Positions 49,346-59,239 of a stretch of 64,000 bases of DNA are shown here, piece after piece. Source of the DNA: Shewanella yunxiaonensis (GTDB lineage: Bacteria > Pseudomonadota > Gammaproteobacteria > Enterobacterales > Shewanellaceae); contig NZ_CP073587.1 in the NCBI RefSeq assembly GCF_018223345.1, positions 1,895,001-1,959,000 on the forward strand, given 5' to 3'. Within the stretch, counting starts at the first letter, position 1; every line of letters begins with the position of its first letter. The notes beneath the pieces are model-generated. The model did no database searches and was not told where the DNA came from. It worked only from the letters and a program-made list of their open reading frames with translations. Position numbers and translations under genes: made by a program.

Positions 49346-49891
49346 TTACCACATCAGATCGTCTGGGATCACATAATCCGCATAGGGATCTTCATCATCA
49401 TCTTTATTTGGTTGGTCTGCCTGCGACTGCCATAAATAACCCAGCCACTCTGGCACCAACATGTAAACGCGTTCCGCCAATTTATGGGGTACCAGGTAAC
49501 TGTGCTCTTCGATTCGCACAATGCCGAGCTTTCCGTTCAATAACTGCTGCTGTTGTACATTATCAATGTACACGGAATAAATTTTATTAACTAAGGTGTA
49601 ATTAAATTTAATATCACCTTCTTTAGCTAAGGTAATTGCCTGTTTTTTGACCTCATTAACCAGGCCTTTAACCAGACCTTTTTCGGTCGCTTCTGCAAAA
49701 CGCTGTTCGTTTAAATCTTTATCACGCTTGGCCTGTTCGGCTTTTTGCGCTGCAACCTGTTGCTTCAGAGCTACGCTACCGTCATCGATATTAGACTTCC
49801 GATTGCGCTTTTTTTGTGTTTTTACATCTTTAACTTTTTGCTTATTCGTCAGGCCAGCTTTGAGTAACTGCTCCTGTAATGCATTTGCCAT
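49346..49891 (-). CDS. yaiL: DUF2058 family protein YaiL
   Basis: A 181-residue highly charged protein (N-terminal MANALQEQLLKAGLTNKQKVKDVKTQKKR, coiled-coil Lys/Glu/Gln-rich middle, C-terminal acidic PYADYVIPDDLMW) of the DUF2058/YaiL family, described as a nucleoprotein or polynucleotide-associated protein. Its function is not established. It lies 2 nt downstream of pyrF, so probably in the lapA-lapB-pyrF transcript. Confidence 0.88.
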   Translation of the reverse strand: MANALQEQLLKAGLTNKQKVKDVKTQKKRNRKSNIDDGSVALKQQVAAQKAEQAKRDKDLNEQRFAEATEKGLVKGLVNEVKKQAITLAKEGDIKFNYTLVNKIYSVYIDNVQQQQLLNGKLGIVRIEEHSYLVPHKLAERVYMLVPEWLGYLWQSQADQPNKDDDEDPYADYVIPDDLMW

Positions 49892-49893
49892 AT

Positions 49894-50598
49894 TTACGAC
49901 CTTAAGCCAATCGACTGATAAATCGCTTCAAGTGTGGCCAGCGGATCCTCAGCCTGAGTAATTGGGCGGCCGATGACCAAATAATCCGCACCGGCATCCA
50001 AGGCGGCTTTAGGTGTCATTATCCGCTTTTGATCGGCAGCGTCGCTGCCGATTGGACGTATTCCCGGAGTCACGAGTTTGAAATCTTCACCAAACTGGTT
50101 TTTTAATGTGTGCGCTTCCTGTGCTGAACATACAACCCCATTGAGCCCAGCCTCATAGGTAAGCTTCGCCAGACGTTTTACCTGCTCTTCAGCACTGGCG
50201 TTAATCCCTAACATTTGTAGTTCTTCACTGCTCATCGAAGTTAGCACGGTTACGGCTATCAATAATGGCGCATTCTCTCCATAGGGTAACAGGGCTTTAC
50301 GCGCGGCTTCCATCATCGCCAAACCACCACTGGCATGGACATTTACCATCCATACCCCGAGTTCTGCTGCTGCAGTTACTGCTTTGGCGACAGTATTTGG
50401 GATGTCATGAAACTTCAAATCAAGAAATAAATCAAAACCCCGATTTTGAATGTCACGCACCAGTTGCGGGCCAAACAGAGTGAACATCTCTTTGCCAATT
50501 TTCAACCGACATAGATTAGGATCTAGTTTATCAACGAGTTGTAGCGCATTGAATTTATTATCAAAATCAAGTGCCACTACAATAGGTTTTTCCAACAT
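49894..50598 (-). CDS. pyrF: Orotidine 5'-phosphate decarboxylase
   Basis: Final step of UMP synthesis. 234 residues. The catalytic DxKxxD motif is in [13 protein letters not shown], with substrate loops VVALDFDN and TPGIRPIG. Conserved neighbourhood lapA-lapB-pyrF. Confidence 0.97.
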   Translation of the reverse strand: MLEKPIVVALDFDNKFNALQLVDKLDPNLCRLKIGKEMFTLFGPQLVRDIQNRGFDLFLDLKFHDIPNTVAKAVTAAAELGVWMVNVHASGGLAMMEAARKALLPYGENAPLLIAVTVLTSMSSEELQMLGINASAEEQVKRLAKLTYEAGLNGVVCSAQEAHTLKNQFGEDFKLVTPGIRPIGSDAADQKRIMTPKAALDAGADYLVIGRPITQAEDPLATLEAIYQSIGLRS

Positions 50599-50630
50599 TT
50601 GAACTCCAATGGATCAGTAATTCCAGTGGT

Positions 50631-51791
50631 CTATTCACCATCAAGACCACGAATACGTTTAATGCTGCCCCAATTTTTACAAGAGGGACAATGCCAGTAA
50701 AGAGTATGTGACGGAAATCCGCATTCCCGACAACGATAACTGGGCCGAAATTTTATTTGCTGTTCGACTAACTGCTCAAGCATAGCCAAGCTATCACGCG
50801 CCTGCCCTTTTTCTGCCTGTTGAATATGCATTTGCATCAATAATTGAAAGCCGCGCATTGTCGGGTGACGATATAGCTTGTCCAAGACCATTGCTTCCGC
50901 CACTTTCAGATCACCTCGCTCAATCATATTCAATGCTAAGGCGACGACAACTGACGCTCCGGCACCACTACTTATTGCGCGCGTCAATAACTGCTGATAT
51001 CCCTCTTTGTCACCTGTGGCTTGGGTCATTTGCTTGGCAAACCCCAAACCATCAGCAAACAGCTCAACATCGGCATCAATCAACTTTTCTAGCATCTCTC
51101 GGCATTCATCAAATTGTTCAAATGCCAAATAGATACCCGCAAGTTCCAACAATGCCCGGCCACATTTCGGATCGAGTTTTAGCGCCTGACGTAAAATTTT
51201 GATTTTTCCCGACTTGTCAGGATTTTCTTCAGCAAGTTGACAATAAAAATGTGCAATAACGGGTTTTAACGTTTGCTGACTTTTACGAGGTAGTCGCCGC
51301 GTAATATCAATTGCCTTTTGCCACTCTTTGGTCATCTGATAGATAGCAATAAGCGCATTTTCAGCGTCTTCAGAATGATCTTCCTGACCAGCAAGATTCA
51401 AAAAGATCTCCTCTGCACGGTCATAAAAACCCGCTGCGAGGTAGTCTTTTCCCAACTCCATCATAGCTAAATCACGTTGTTCGTTTGATAGAGATGGCCT
51501 AGCAATAAGATTTTGATGAATGCGTATAGCTCTATCGACTTCGCCGCGCTTACGAAACAGCGAGCCTAATGAAAGATGGGTATCGATGGTTTCATCATCG
51601 ACATCCAACATACTGATAAACAGATCAACTGCTTTATCGGATTCATTGGACAACAGGAAATTAAGCCCGGTGAAATAATCACGGCTCAGCTTTTTTTGCT
51701 GTAAATTCTGCTTTTGTCTCAGGTTGCGTCGGCCCATGTACCAGCCATAAGCGGCGGCTATGGGCAACAGCAGGAAAAGCAGTTCCAACAT
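50631..51791 (-). CDS. lapB: LPS assembly protein LapB (YciM)
   Basis: A 386-residue protein with one N-terminal membrane helix (about 1-18), TPR repeats through the middle, and a C-terminal rubredoxin-type metal knuckle (CRECGF...WHCPSCKNWG). It recruits FtsH to degrade LpxC and coordinates LPS synthesis at the inner membrane. It lies 1 nt after lapA and upstream of pyrF. Confidence 0.96.
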   Translation of the reverse strand: MLELLFLLLPIAAAYGWYMGRRNLRQKQNLQQKKLSRDYFTGLNFLLSNESDKAVDLFISMLDVDDETIDTHLSLGSLFRKRGEVDRAIRIHQNLIARPSLSNEQRDLAMMELGKDYLAAGFYDRAEEIFLNLAGQEDHSEDAENALIAIYQMTKEWQKAIDITRRLPRKSQQTLKPVIAHFYCQLAEENPDKSGKIKILRQALKLDPKCGRALLELAGIYLAFEQFDECREMLEKLIDADVELFADGLGFAKQMTQATGDKEGYQQLLTRAISSGAGASVVVALALNMIERGDLKVAEAMVLDKLYRHPTMRGFQLLMQMHIQQAEKGQARDSLAMLEQLVEQQIKFRPSYRCRECGFPSHTLYWHCPSCKNWGSIKRIRGLDGE

Positions 51792-51792
51792 A

Positions 51793-52065
51793 TCAGGCGT
51801 CTTGCTCCTGCTGTGAAGCGGTTAAGGCCATAATTTTTTTTCGGGCACTTTTCAGCGAAAACTTCAACCGTAGTATGTAATAAAACGCGATGATCCAACT
51901 TACCAGAAAGCCTGCTAAAAATACTACGGCAAGTACTATAGGCAACCGATATTCACCTTGTGCGACAAAATAACTGATTGTGACAACTTGCTCGTTACGG
52001 GATCCAAAGATCAACGCCAGCACAAATAACAGTGCCAACAGTATAGTGGCAATAAATGACTTCAT
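51793..52065 (-). CDS. lapA: Lipopolysaccharide assembly protein LapA (YciS)
   Basis: A 90-residue DUF1049 protein with two hydrophobic helices (about 4-22 and 41-65) and a charged C-terminal coiled segment. In E. coli, LapA pairs with LapB. Gene order ihfB-lapA-lapB-pyrF is conserved. Confidence 0.93.
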   Translation of the reverse strand: MKSFIATILLALLFVLALIFGSRNEQVVTISYFVAQGEYRLPIVLAVVFLAGFLVSWIIAFYYILRLKFSLKSARKKIMALTASQQEQDA

Positions 52066-52150
52066 ATCTGACTCCGGAAATCGTCACTTTCAATCTCCTG
52101 ATTATCCAGTAATTTGCAGGTACTGACCAGTGTTGCCTTATCGTAGATAT

Positions 52151-52178
52151 AAAAAAGCCTCCAACAAAGGAGGCTTTT
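52151..52178 (-). terminator. Terminator of ihfB
   Basis: AAGCCTCC pairs with GGAGGCTT, with T-rich sequence after it on the minus strand, 15 nt after the ihfB stop. Confidence 0.88.
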
Positions 52179-52192
52179 CTTAGCAGCAATAA

Positions 52193-52480
52193 TTAAACAA
52201 TAGTGGCATCTACCCGTTCGCGCAGCTCTTTACCTGGCTTAAAGTGTGGGACGTACTTACCATCGAGTTCGACAGAAGTTCCGGTTTTCGGATTACGACC
52301 TACACGAGGTGCACGATAGTGTAGCGAGAAACTGCCAAAGCCACGGATTTCGATACGATCACCGCTTTCCAATGTCTTCGCCATTTGCTCCAACATTTCT
52401 TTGATGGCATTTTCCACATCTTTCGCTGACAACTGAGATTCTGCTGTAGCGAGTTTTTCGATCAGTTCGGATTTTGTCAT
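52193..52480 (-). CDS. ihfB: Integration host factor beta subunit
   Basis: A 95-residue HU/IHF-family DNA-bending protein. Starts [11 protein letters not shown] at 52480; a 10-residue extension is rejected because it lacks family similarity. The beta-arm [30 protein letters not shown] is typical of IHF-beta. It lies downstream of rpsA, as in E. coli. Confidence 0.97.
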   Translation of the reverse strand: MTKSELIEKLATAESQLSAKDVENAIKEMLEQMAKTLESGDRIEIRGFGSFSLHYRAPRVGRNPKTGTSVELDGKYVPHFKPGKELRERVDATIV

Positions 52481-52522
52481 CCTTGCTACCCCTATATTCA
52501 AGCCAAACACTGGTGCCTACGA

Positions 52523-52541
52523 GCAGGAGCAAAGCTCCTGC
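52523..52541 (-). other. Hairpin between rpsA and ihfB without T tract
   Basis: GCAGGAGC and GCTCCTGC form a perfect 8-bp stem with a 3-nt loop directly after the rpsA stop. No T run follows, so it is probably an mRNA-stabilising or processing hairpin, not a terminator. Confidence 0.5.
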
Positions 52542-52553
52542 CATTAAGGTTCA

Positions 52554-54221
52554 TTATTTGCGGGCTGCCTTGAATGCTTCAGCCATAGCGTTAGTCATAA
52601 CAACGTCTTCCTGTTTGTTCAGGGTCGCCATTACTTCTTTCTCTTCGGCTTCGTCTTTCGCACGTACAGACAAGCTGATGCTGCGGTTCTTACGATCCAC
52701 ACCCATGAACTTGGCTTCAACGCTATCACCTACGTTATAAACGGTAGACGCGTCTTCGATGCGTTCACGGCTGATGTCTGCTACACGGATGTAACCTTCA
52801 ACAGTGTCCGCCAGTTCTACGGTAACACCTTTAGCGTCAACTGCAGTAACTGTACCAGTTACAATAGAACCTTTCTTCTTATCTGCCAAGTAGGCATTGA
52901 AAGGATCATCTTCAGTCTGCTTCACGCCGAGGCTGATACGTTCACGTTCTGGGTCAACAGACAGTACAACTGCAGTGATTTCATCACCTTTCTTGTATTC
53001 ACCAACAGCTTCTTCACCGTTGCTGTTCCAAGAGATGTCTGACAGGTGAACCAGACCATCGATACCACCGTCCAGGCCGATGAAGATACCGAAGTCAGTG
53101 ATTGACTTGATCTTACCGGAAACCTTGTCACCCTTGGCATAACGGTTAGCAAAATCTTCCCATGGATTAGTTTTGCATTGTTTCAGGCCCAGAGAGATAC
53201 GGCGACGTTCTTCGTCGATATCCAGTACCAACACTTCCACTTCATCACCCAGGCTAACAACCTTAGATGGGTGGATGTTCTTGTTGGTCCAATCCATTTC
53301 AGATACGTGTACCAGACCTTCAACACCTTCTTCGATTTCTACGAAGCAGCCATAATCGGTCAGGTTAGTAACGCGACCAGTCAGCTTGGTGTTTTCTGGA
53401 TAACGTTTGCTGATTTCCAGCCATGGATCTTCGCCCAGCTGTTTCAGACCCAGAGATACACGAGTGCGTTCACGGTCGTATTTCAGGACTTTAACGGTGA
53501 TTTCGTCACCAACATTGACGATTTCAGAAGGATGTTTAACACGCTTCCACGCCATGTCAGTGATGTGCAGCAAACCGTCAACACCACCCAGATCTACGAA
53601 TGCACCGTAGTCTGTCAGGTTCTTAACGATACCTTTAACTGCTTGACCTTCTTGCAGGTTTTCCAGCAGAGCATCACGTTCAGCGCTGCTTTCAGATTCG
53701 ATAACGGCGCGGCGAGAAACCACTACGTTGTTACGCTTCTGATCCAGTTTGATAACTTTGAATTCGAGCTCTTTGTTTTCCAGGTGAGCAGTGTCGCGAA
53801 CAGGGCGAACGTCAACCAGAGAACCAGGCAGGAATGCGCGGATACCATTCAATTCAACAGTGAAACCGCCTTTAACTTTACCGTTGATGATACCGATAAC
53901 AGTTTCATTGTCTTCGTAAGCTTTTTCCAGAACGATCCATGCTTCATGGCGCTTGGCTTTTTCGCGAGACAGTTGGGTTTCACCAAAGCCGTCTTCTACG
54001 CTGTCCAGCGCTACATCAACTTGATCACCAATTGCAATTTCTAGCTCGCCTTGGGCGTTCTTGAACTGCTCGGCAGGAATTGGGCTTTCTGACTTCAGGC
54101 CAGCATCAACCAGTACCATGCCATTTTCGATGGCAACTACAGTACCGCGAACGATAGAACCTGGACGAAATTCCAGTTGTTGAAGGGATTGTTCAAACAG
54201 ATCAGCAAAAGATTCAGTCAT
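52554..54221 (-). CDS. rpsA: 30S ribosomal protein S1
   Basis: A 555-residue protein of six S1 (OB-fold) repeats, each with G-x-V and FVDLGG/LVHxS features (for example [23 protein letters not shown]). Domains 1-2 bind the ribosome and 3-6 bind mRNA. The length is near the E. coli 557. Gene order cmk-rpsA-ihfB is conserved. Strong codon bias. Transcribed with cmk or from its own promoter in the 97-bp gap. Confidence 0.98.
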   Translation of the reverse strand: MTESFADLFEQSLQQLEFRPGSIVRGTVVAIENGMVLVDAGLKSESPIPAEQFKNAQGELEIAIGDQVDVALDSVEDGFGETQLSREKAKRHEAWIVLEKAYEDNETVIGIINGKVKGGFTVELNGIRAFLPGSLVDVRPVRDTAHLENKELEFKVIKLDQKRNNVVVSRRAVIESESSAERDALLENLQEGQAVKGIVKNLTDYGAFVDLGGVDGLLHITDMAWKRVKHPSEIVNVGDEITVKVLKYDRERTRVSLGLKQLGEDPWLEISKRYPENTKLTGRVTNLTDYGCFVEIEEGVEGLVHVSEMDWTNKNIHPSKVVSLGDEVEVLVLDIDEERRRISLGLKQCKTNPWEDFANRYAKGDKVSGKIKSITDFGIFIGLDGGIDGLVHLSDISWNSNGEEAVGEYKKGDEITAVVLSVDPERERISLGVKQTEDDPFNAYLADKKKGSIVTGTVTAVDAKGVTVELADTVEGYIRVADISRERIEDASTVYNVGDSVEAKFMGVDRKNRSISLSVRAKDEAEEKEVMATLNKQEDVVMTNAMAEAFKAARK

Positions 54222-54318
54222 GTTAATTACTTAAATTTTAAAACCATACTGCTTCCTGAGCATGGGGTCAGTTCACTAATCTCCTGCGTCCGTGCCGGAG
54301 ATACCAAAACCGCTGGTA

Positions 54319-55014
54319 TCAGATACCCGCGGCAGATAATTTTTGTTCAATGTGCTTCAGCGCTCGCTGAAACACTTCTTCAATACCAAGACCTGTGGTA
54401 TCAATCACTAGTGCTTCTTCAGCGGGAACTAGTGGTGCCACGGCGCGATTCATATCTCTGAAATCACGCTCTTTAATCTCGGTTAAAAGGCGTTCGATGT
54501 TAACATCAAAGCCCTTGTCTCGCAACTGATTATAGCGCCGTTGCGCCCGTTCTTCCGCTGTTGCAGTTAAAAACAATTTAGCGGGAGCATTAGGGAAAAC
54601 TACCGTGCCCATATCACGACCATCGGCAATCAGTCCCGGCGCAGTTTTAAATGCTCGTTGGCGACGCAAAAGTGCTTCACGCACACGTGGGAAAGCGGCT
54701 ACGCGTGATGCGGCATCAGAACATTCTTGAGAACGGATGCTATGCGTAACATCCTCACCCTCTAGTACAACTTTAGTGGCGTCCTTATCTGTTGCTGCCA
54801 AAAATTGCACGTCTAAATGAGAAGCTAACAACGTAATGGCTTCTTCATTATCTAATTCCACATTGTGGTGTATCGCTGCGAGAGCCAGTACCCGGTAAAT
54901 GGCACCACTGTCGAGAAGTTTCCACCCATAGTGAGTGGCCAACATCTGACTAATAGTTCCTTTTCCGGCACCGCTAGGGCCATCAATAGTGACGACAGGC
55001 GCCCGTTCAGACAT
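54319..55014 (-). CDS. cmk: Cytidylate kinase
   Basis: Phosphorylates CMP and dCMP with ATP. 231 residues. The P-loop GPSGAGKGT is at the N-terminus, the CMP-binding [11 protein letters not shown] and the LID arginine-rich [14 protein letters not shown] follow. Between aroA and rpsA, a conserved order. Confidence 0.97.
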   Translation of the reverse strand: MSERAPVVTIDGPSGAGKGTISQMLATHYGWKLLDSGAIYRVLALAAIHHNVELDNEEAITLLASHLDVQFLAATDKDATKVVLEGEDVTHSIRSQECSDAASRVAAFPRVREALLRRQRAFKTAPGLIADGRDMGTVVFPNAPAKLFLTATAEERAQRRYNQLRDKGFDVNIERLLTEIKERDFRDMNRAVAPLVPAEEALVIDTTGLGIEEVFQRALKHIEQKLSAAGI

Positions 55015-55145
55015 AGATTCCTCCGCAATTTAGTATCTTCCTTGAGAACATTATCCGCTCCTCCGGAATTAAGCGGGCCGTATTATACATGAATACGGCC
55101 CGCAGCATCGGCAAATTTTCAAACAAATCAATCGTCGCTGTTAAG

Positions 55146-56426
55146 CTAACGTGACAACGCGCTAAAGCGTTCAAAATAATCCGGGAAGGTCTTTGACGTA
55201 CAATCTGGATCATTAATTGTGACGCCGCATTCTGCAAAGGCTAGCAAGGAAAAGCACATTGCCATCCGATGGTCATTATAGGTGTCAATGTCAGCATGAA
55301 TGACGTTATCTGGAGGGGTGATTTTGATGTAATCATTACCCTCTTCAATATGGGCGCCAACTTTGCGTAACTCGGTTGCCATTGCAGAAAGCCGGTCGGT
55401 TTCTTTGATACGCCAGTTATAAATATTGGTCATGCAGGTTTCGCCTTCGGCAAAAATAGCTGCGGTCGCGATCGTCATAGCTGCATCCGGAATATGGTTC
55501 ATATCCATATTGATACCGTGTAATTTGCTTCCGCGCGCGATGATAAAATCATCACCCCACTCAATATCAGCCCCCATCTTGGCTAAAGCATCGGCAAATT
55601 TGACATCTCCCTGAATACTTTGCAGACCGACACCGGTTACTTTGACTTCACCGCCAGCAATAGCGCCTGCCGCGAGGAAATATGACGCGGAGGATGCGTC
55701 GCCTTCAACCAACAGCTTTCCTGGCGCAACATATTGTTGTCCAGCCGGGATCTCGAAGCGTTGGTAGTTGTGATTTTGTACCGTAACGCCGAATTTTTGC
55801 ATCAGCGCCAAAGTGATATCAATGTAGGGTTTTGACACCAGGTCACCCAGCACTTCGATTTCAACCGCAGTTTTTGCCATTGGCGCGACCATCAGCAACG
55901 CCGTCAAAAACTGACTCGACAGTGTGCCGGCTATCTGGACTTTGCCGCCATTTAGCCCTGTACCGTGGATTCTCAATGGTGGGAAACCCGGATTTTTAAG
56001 ATATTCAATATCCGCACCTAGCTGCTGCAGCGCATCAACCAAATCCCCGATGGGTCGCTCTTCCATTCGCGGTTCGCCGGTCAAATCGAATTGGCCATGC
56101 CCAAGTGTTAATGCGGCGCATAATGGCCGCATAGCGGTTCCCGCGTTGCCTAAAAACAGTGTTAATGGCGCTGCCATATCAAACGGAGCGGCATTACCGT
56201 CTACCAAACAACGAGTCTTATCTTCAGAAAGTTGATAGCTGATACCTAATTTACCTAACGCCGTGAGCATATAGCGGATATCATCTGAATCGAGCAAATT
56301 GGTAAGTTCAGTGCGACCTTTTGCCAATGCGGCCAATAATAATGCGCGATTGGAAATGCTTTTAGAACCGGGGATATTGACTTCACCATTAAAGTGAGCG
56401 ACATGGTCTAGGTGTAATTGTTTCAT
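55146..56426 (-). CDS. aroA: EPSP synthase (3-phosphoshikimate 1-carboxyvinyltransferase)
   Basis: Transfers enolpyruvate from PEP to shikimate 3-phosphate in aromatic amino-acid synthesis. 426 residues. The signatures [29 protein letters not shown] and [16 protein letters not shown] are present. First gene of the aroA-cmk-rpsA run; serC, normally adjacent in E. coli, lies further right at 58067. Confidence 0.97.
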   Translation of the reverse strand: MKQLHLDHVAHFNGEVNIPGSKSISNRALLLAALAKGRTELTNLLDSDDIRYMLTALGKLGISYQLSEDKTRCLVDGNAAPFDMAAPLTLFLGNAGTAMRPLCAALTLGHGQFDLTGEPRMEERPIGDLVDALQQLGADIEYLKNPGFPPLRIHGTGLNGGKVQIAGTLSSQFLTALLMVAPMAKTAVEIEVLGDLVSKPYIDITLALMQKFGVTVQNHNYQRFEIPAGQQYVAPGKLLVEGDASSASYFLAAGAIAGGEVKVTGVGLQSIQGDVKFADALAKMGADIEWGDDFIIARGSKLHGINMDMNHIPDAAMTIATAAIFAEGETCMTNIYNWRIKETDRLSAMATELRKVGAHIEEGNDYIKITPPDNVIHADIDTYNDHRMAMCFSLLAFAECGVTINDPDCTSKTFPDYFERFSALSR

Positions 56427-56815
56427 GATTCAACTATTGCACTCGCCTGCGGTTTTTCAGCAGGTACTGATTTCATTAATGATCGATAAATCTTGTTATC
56501 GTTCCCAACTAGATACCCTTACAATTCAGCAAAGGGGTCCTCAAATAAAGCGTAAATCGGTATTTTTGAGCCTAATTAATAAATTGACTGATAAACTGCA
56601 GTAATTCAATAGAACTTCCGTTATTAGAAATATTATTTCCAATAGTCGCTCAAAATAACTGCAGATTTAATAAAAAAACCACCAGATTTTCGTTGTACCC
56701 AAAAAGAAACCCAATGTTTACAAAATAACACAGTTGCAGCCCTTTCGGGTGATTAACATTCTCGCAAAATGCCGTTATGCTACGTGCACAAACCACTACA
56801 AAGACAGAAGTACCG
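56427..56815. other. Divergent intergenic region aroA / aminotransferase
   Basis: 389 bp, AT-rich, non-coding. It holds the divergent promoters of aroA and the aminotransferase. No operator, attenuator peptide or repeat that I can support. Confidence 0.4.
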
Positions 56816-58006
56816 ATGTTTAACCAATTACAGCCAATGCCCGCTGACCCAATTTTGGGTTTGCTCAGTCAATTTCGTGAAGATCCTCGTCCTGTTAAAG
56901 TCGACCTTGGGGTCGGCGTTTACAAAGACGCTCATGGTAATACGCCTATTCTTGCGTGCGTAAAGACTGCAGAGCGGATACGCACCGAAACTGAAACAAC
57001 GAAGGTATACATTGGTCCTGCTGGCAGCGATAAGTTTAATCGGCTTATATGCGATTTAGCATTTGGTGAAGGTCACAGTGTCATTGAACAAAATCGTGTT
57101 CGTTCAGTATCTACGCCTGGCGGTACTGGATCGCTGAAAGTTGCAGCTGACTTTATCAAGCGTTGTAATCCCAACGCCACGATGTGGGTGAGTGATCCGA
57201 CTTGGGCTAACCACATCAGCTTGTTTAAAGGCGCTGGTCTGAAAGTAGAAGCTTATCCATATTACGATCAACAAAATAATGTTTTGAAGTTCGACGAGAT
57301 GTTGGCCGCCCTCAAATTGTTAGGGCCAGATGATGTGGTGTTGTTGCATGCCTGTTGCCATAACCCTACTGGACAGGACCTCAGCGAAGCACAATGGGAT
57401 CAAGTGGTAGAAGTTGCCGCTGAGCGTGGGTTCACCCCACTGATCGATATGGCTTATCAAGGCTTTGGCGACAGCCTGGATCGCGACGCTTATGGTGTCC
57501 GTAAAATGGCTGCTGCAGTTGATGCCATGTTGCTTTGTGCATCCTGCTCCAAAAATTTCGGTTTGTATCGTGAACGTATCGGCGCTTGTGCGGTAGTAAC
57601 TAAAGACTCTGTCAAAGCCGATATTGCGTTATCCGTGATGCTGCATGTGATTCGCGCCATTTATTCTATGCCACCTGCACATGGTGCTGCACTAGTGGAA
57701 ACCATTCTGGGCTCCGCTGAGTTAACTCAGCAATGGCACGAAGAACTTGCCGTTATGCGTGACCGTATCAACGGGAATCGTGCAATGCTGGTCGACAAAA
57801 TTAAAGCAGCGGGAGTTAATCGCGATTTTAGTTTTATTGCTCGCCAGAAAGGCATGTTCTCATTTTTAGGGATCACCCCAGAACAAGTTGAGCTGCTTAA
57901 GCGTGATTATGCTATTTATATGGTCGGTTCAAGCCGTATCAGCGTTGCTGGGATCACCGAAGAAAACGTGGATTATTTAGCAAATTCAATTGCCGCAATT
58001 CTTTAA
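56816..58006 (+). CDS. Class I aspartate/aromatic aminotransferase (second copy)
   Basis: A 396-residue PLP enzyme clearly related to the aspC product at 24856 ([29 protein letters not shown]-lysine SCSKNFGLYRERIG) but diverged throughout, so an old paralogue. It probably transaminates aromatic acids or aspartate (TyrB/AspC-like). The start at 56816 gives the family N-terminus. It is convergent with serC. Confidence 0.9.
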   Translation: MFNQLQPMPADPILGLLSQFREDPRPVKVDLGVGVYKDAHGNTPILACVKTAERIRTETETTKVYIGPAGSDKFNRLICDLAFGEGHSVIEQNRVRSVSTPGGTGSLKVAADFIKRCNPNATMWVSDPTWANHISLFKGAGLKVEAYPYYDQQNNVLKFDEMLAALKLLGPDDVVLLHACCHNPTGQDLSEAQWDQVVEVAAERGFTPLIDMAYQGFGDSLDRDAYGVRKMAAAVDAMLLCASCSKNFGLYRERIGACAVVTKDSVKADIALSVMLHVIRAIYSMPPAHGAALVETILGSAELTQQWHEELAVMRDRINGNRAMLVDKIKAAGVNRDFSFIARQKGMFSFLGITPEQVELLKRDYAIYMVGSSRISVAGITEENVDYLANSIAAIL

Positions 58007-58020
58007 CTAATTAAAAGATC

Positions 58021-58050
58021 AAAAAAGCGACTGATTACAGTCGCTTTTTT
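58021..58050. terminator. Bidirectional terminator between the aminotransferase and serC
   Basis: AAAAAAGCGACTG pairs with CAGTCGCTTTTTT. Confidence 0.9.
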
Positions 58051-58066
58051 ATTGTTTTTCGTGTGT

Positions 58067-59161
58067 TTAAGCACTGTGTTTTTCAGCAAAATCGGTCATA
58101 AAATCAACCAACTTTTGAACACCTTCTAACGGCATCGCGTTATAAATGCTGGCTCTCATACCGCCAACGATACGGTGGCCTTTCAAAGCAACCAATCCTT
58201 GGGCTTCAGCATCTGCCAAAAATACTTTATTTAAGTCTTCATCGGCAAGCTGGAACGTCACGTTCATACGTGAACGGTTTTGCGGATCCACGCCATTTTT
58301 ATAGAATGGGAGATGATCAATACATTGATACAACAGCTCGGCCTTCTGCTTATTCATCCCTTCAATGGCAGCTACCCCACCAATCTGCTTTAACCACTTA
58401 AATACTTCAGCAGCCAAATACCAAGCAAACGTCGGCGGGGTATTAAACATAGAATCGTGCTGCGCAGCGATACGATAATCCATGATAGAAGACGGATTCA
58501 CGATCGGCAGTTCCAATAGATCTTTTCTGACAATAACAATGCTCAAACCAGAAGGACCGATATTCTTCTGAGCCCCAGCATAGATCAACCCAAATTTGCT
58601 CACATCCACGGGACGAGACATTATTGTGGATGACATATCCGCAATGACAGGCCACGGAGCATCTATCTCTTCAAACATTTCGATGCCATTGACTGTTTCA
58701 TTAGGACAGTAATGCAGATAGCGATATTGTTCAGATGATACGCTGAAATCAGGGACTGTGACTTTATTTAAGCCATTAACTTTAGACACAATTTCAATAG
58801 TATCTACTTGGCTTTCACCTACTAATCTGATGGCTTCATCTGCAGCCGATTTTGACCACTGACCGCTGATTAAATAGAGGGCTTTGCCATGATTGCCGAG
58901 AAAATTATTCACAACAGCGGCAAACTGACCACGGCCACCTCCGTGCATGAATAATACATGATAGTTATCAGGGATATTCATGAGTTCCCGTAGATCTGCC
59001 TCTGATTCTTTAGCAAGTGCAATGAACGGTGCGCCACGATGGCTGACTTCCATCACCGAAACACCCTGCCCCTGCCAATCCAGCAGTTCAGCCTGAGCCT
59101 TAGCCAATACCGGTGGAGGCAACATTGCTGGTCCGGCACAAAAATTATATACGGTACTCAC
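58067..59161 (-). CDS. serC: Phosphoserine aminotransferase
   Basis: A 364-residue class V PLP enzyme that converts 3-phosphohydroxypyruvate to phosphoserine (and serves pyridoxal phosphate synthesis). N-terminal [15 protein letters not shown]-lysine [11 protein letters not shown] and the C-terminal [12 protein letters not shown] are typical. It lies downstream of gyrA, separated by a terminator. Confidence 0.97.
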   Translation of the reverse strand: MSTVYNFCAGPAMLPPPVLAKAQAELLDWQGQGVSVMEVSHRGAPFIALAKESEADLRELMNIPDNYHVLFMHGGGRGQFAAVVNNFLGNHGKALYLISGQWSKSAADEAIRLVGESQVDTIEIVSKVNGLNKVTVPDFSVSSEQYRYLHYCPNETVNGIEMFEEIDAPWPVIADMSSTIMSRPVDVSKFGLIYAGAQKNIGPSGLSIVIVRKDLLELPIVNPSSIMDYRIAAQHDSMFNTPPTFAWYLAAEVFKWLKQIGGVAAIEGMNKQKAELLYQCIDHLPFYKNGVDPQNRSRMNVTFQLADEDLNKVFLADAEAQGLVALKGHRIVGGMRASIYNAMPLEGVQKLVDFMTDFAEKHSA

Positions 59162-59196
59162 TCATTTTCTCCTTGGAACTTAAAACGGTTAGAGAC

Positions 59197-59227
59197 AAAA
59201 CGAGCGTCACTCAGGACGCCCGTTTTT
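59197..59227 (-). terminator. Terminator of gyrA
   Basis: AAAACG-GCGTC pairs with GACGC-CGTTTT, followed by T on the minus strand, 12 nt after the gyrA stop. Confidence 0.85.
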
Positions 59228-59239
59228 CACTCTTGCAAG

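Noticed and set aside
53178..54044. 288-codon ORF on the plus strand within rpsA
   Set aside because: Antisense shadow of the strongly biased rpsA codons; Phe/Asn-rich with no family features.
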